Below are positions 5,121 through 5,900 of a stretch of DNA of 5,900 nt, piece by piece. Source of the stretch: an uncultured Bacilli bacterium (GTDB lineage Bacteria > Bacillota_I > Bacilli_A > RF39 > UBA660). How positions within the stretch are numbered: position 1 is the stretch's first letter; every line of letters begins with the position of its first letter. Location of the stretch: assembly GCA_947588795.1 (NCBI GenBank), contig CANPZJ010000049.1:1-5900 (forward strand). Reading direction: 5' to 3'. Made by a program: the position numbers and the translations under genes. The notes beneath the pieces are model-generated. The model saw only the letters and a program-made list of their open reading frames with translations. It was not told the origin of the DNA and did not search any database.

Positions 5121-5900
5121 ATACATTATATTTATACTGGCATTTATATCTCTTTCTATCTCTATTCCACATTTTGGACATTTATATTCTCTTATTTTTA
5201 TATCTTTCATTATTTTATTTTTATTTCCACAACTACTACATATTTGACTACTAGCATAATACCTATTTACTTGTATTAATTTTTTATTTAACCATTCACA
5301 CTTATATTTGAGTCTTCTTATTATGTCACTCATTGTGGAATTAATTATATTTTTTCTAAGAGATTTTTTTGCTACTTTTATCATACTATTTATGCTTAAA
5401 TCTTCAGTTACTATTATGTCATTATCTTTAATTATTTTACATACTATTTCTTCATTAGTTTTCCTTCTTGCATTTTGTAACTTTCTATATAACTCTTGAA
5501 GTTTTATTTTATATTTATTATAGTTGTTACTTCCTTTCATTTTTCTTGATAATCCTTTTTGTAATCCTTTTATCTTTCTTTCATATTTTTTTAAATAATT
5601 TGGATTACCATAACTTGTCCCATCACTTGTGGTGATTAAACTCTTTATTCCCATATCTATTCCAACTACTGAAGCAGTATTAGATTTAGCATTAGGTATT
5701 TCTTCTTCTACACATACTGATACATAATATTTACTAGCAATATGTTTAATAGTTGCATTTATTATTCTTCCATTTATATATTCTAAATGACGATATCCTT
5801 TTATTTTTACTTCTTTTAATTTTGGTAATGTTATTATTTTGTTTTTTAAATCTATTTTTATATTTTCATATATTTTATCTTTATATATTTTTTTTATACA
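5079..5900 (-). CDS. tnpB: TnpB RNA-guided nuclease of IS605 family, N-terminus beyond window
   Basis: The minus-strand frame is open from the window edge (5900) to TAA at 5079-5081, giving 273 visible codons. TnpB proteins are usually about 370-420 residues, so some 100-140 N-terminal residues lie outside. The RuvC-like catalytic triad is complete: D82 in VVGIDMGIKSLITTSDG, E166 in IIVTEDLSINSM, and D251 in ERDINASINI (numbering from the window edge). A Cys4 zinc finger lies between the last two: CSSCG (221, 224) and CPKCG (241, 244), preceded by YYASSQ, the family's usual (P/A)SSK/Q position. A basic coiled region (about 105-155) follows RuvC-I, as in the family. TnpB cuts DNA next to a short element-specific motif under guide-RNA direction and helps the element persist. 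The ATG at 5654 is internal, since RuvC-I and a long conserved stretch lie upstream of it. Nothing visible is broken, so the protein may be active. Confidence 0.95.
   Translation of the reverse strand, partial: CIKKIYKDKIYENIKIDLKNKIITLPKLKEVKIKGYRHLEYINGRIINATIKHIASKYYVSVCVEEEIPNAKSNTASVVGIDMGIKSLITTSDGTSYGNPNYLKKYERKIKGLQKGLSRKMKGSNNYNKYKIKLQELYRKLQNARRKTNEEIVCKIIKDNDIIVTEDLSINSMIKVAKKSLRKNIINSTMSDIIRRLKYKCEWLNKKLIQVNRYYASSQICSSCGNKNKIMKDIKIREYKCPKCGIEIERDINASINIMYEGIISYYKERYQN

Larger units (their letters stand above)
4974..5900 (-). mobile_element. Right-end part of an IS200/IS605-family (IS1341-like) element carrying tnpB
   Basis: The TnpB gene, its structured 3' region and a perfect subterminal hairpin at 4976-4995 are the usual right end of IS200/IS605 elements. 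The left end and any TnpA (Y1 transposase) would lie beyond 5900 and cannot be judged. I place the right boundary at about 4974, at a TCAA (4977-4974 on the minus strand) next to the hairpin, by analogy with IS608, which is cleaved after TCAA. The boundary is uncertain by about 10-20 bp. These elements make no target duplication, so none is expected. Confidence 0.8.

Noticed and set aside
4974..5499. Several plus-strand Phe/Tyr/Leu-rich open frames that look like membrane peptides
   Set aside because: They are antisense to tnpB and its 3' region; the hydrophobic composition comes from reading AT-rich Lys/Asn/Ile codons backwards.
5079..5654. A short 191-residue TnpB starting at ATG 5654
   Set aside because: The same frame stays open to the window edge and encodes the RuvC-I aspartate and conserved residues upstream, so this ATG is internal.
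1..5900. Use of the Mycoplasma code (TGA = Trp)
   Set aside because: I found no in-frame TGA in the genes read, and Trp is TGG in the HTH, membrane and TnpB proteins. Absence of TGA stops alone is not enough to claim recoding.

Overview
The window is a stretch of a very AT-rich bacterial chromosome. Short intergenic gaps, AGGAGG/AGGTGA-type Shine-Dalgarno sites and the protein families fit a low-GC Firmicutes/Mollicutes-type organism, such as an uncultured gut Bacilli/RF39-like lineage. That placement is inference. Tryptophan is encoded by TGG and every stop seen is TAA or TAG, so the sequence does not show whether TGA is reassigned.

Layout. (1) 1-839, minus: 5' part of rarA/mgsA, a replication-fork AAA+ ATPase whose C-terminus lies outside the window. 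(2) 840-927: an 88-bp divergent promoter region with two back-to-back extended -10 elements. (3) 928-1815, plus: a complete Xer tyrosine recombinase, most like XerD. (4) 1815-1838: a hairpin shared by two converging transcripts. (5) 1849-1986, minus: an unlisted 45-residue Asn/Ser/Arg-rich basic protein with a perfect AGGAGG. (6) 2086-2832, minus: a ZIP-family metal transporter (ZupT-like), probably starting at TTG, with a good promoter and a 19-bp operator-like palindrome in its leader. (7) 2842-3227: an AT-rich gap without a credible gene, holding that promoter, a dif-like inverted repeat and a three-copy AGGATATA repeat. (8) 4868-3228, minus: a two-gene operon of an N-terminal HTH protein followed 9 nt later by a single-pass membrane protein with an eight-cysteine outer domain, driven by a TTGACA-N18-TATAAT promoter. 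(9) 4974-5900, minus: right end of an IS200/IS605-type element with a TnpB gene running off the window, an intact RuvC triad and Cys4 zinc finger, and a structured 3' region that looks like its guide RNA (omega RNA/reRNA).

How they fit together. rarA and xer are chromosome-maintenance genes. The ZIP gene is a separately controlled metal importer. The HTH/membrane pair is the least explained part, and the TnpB element sits directly upstream of its promoter, so the TnpB guide RNA would draw its guide from that promoter's upstream flank. No CRISPR array, tRNA or rRNA was seen.
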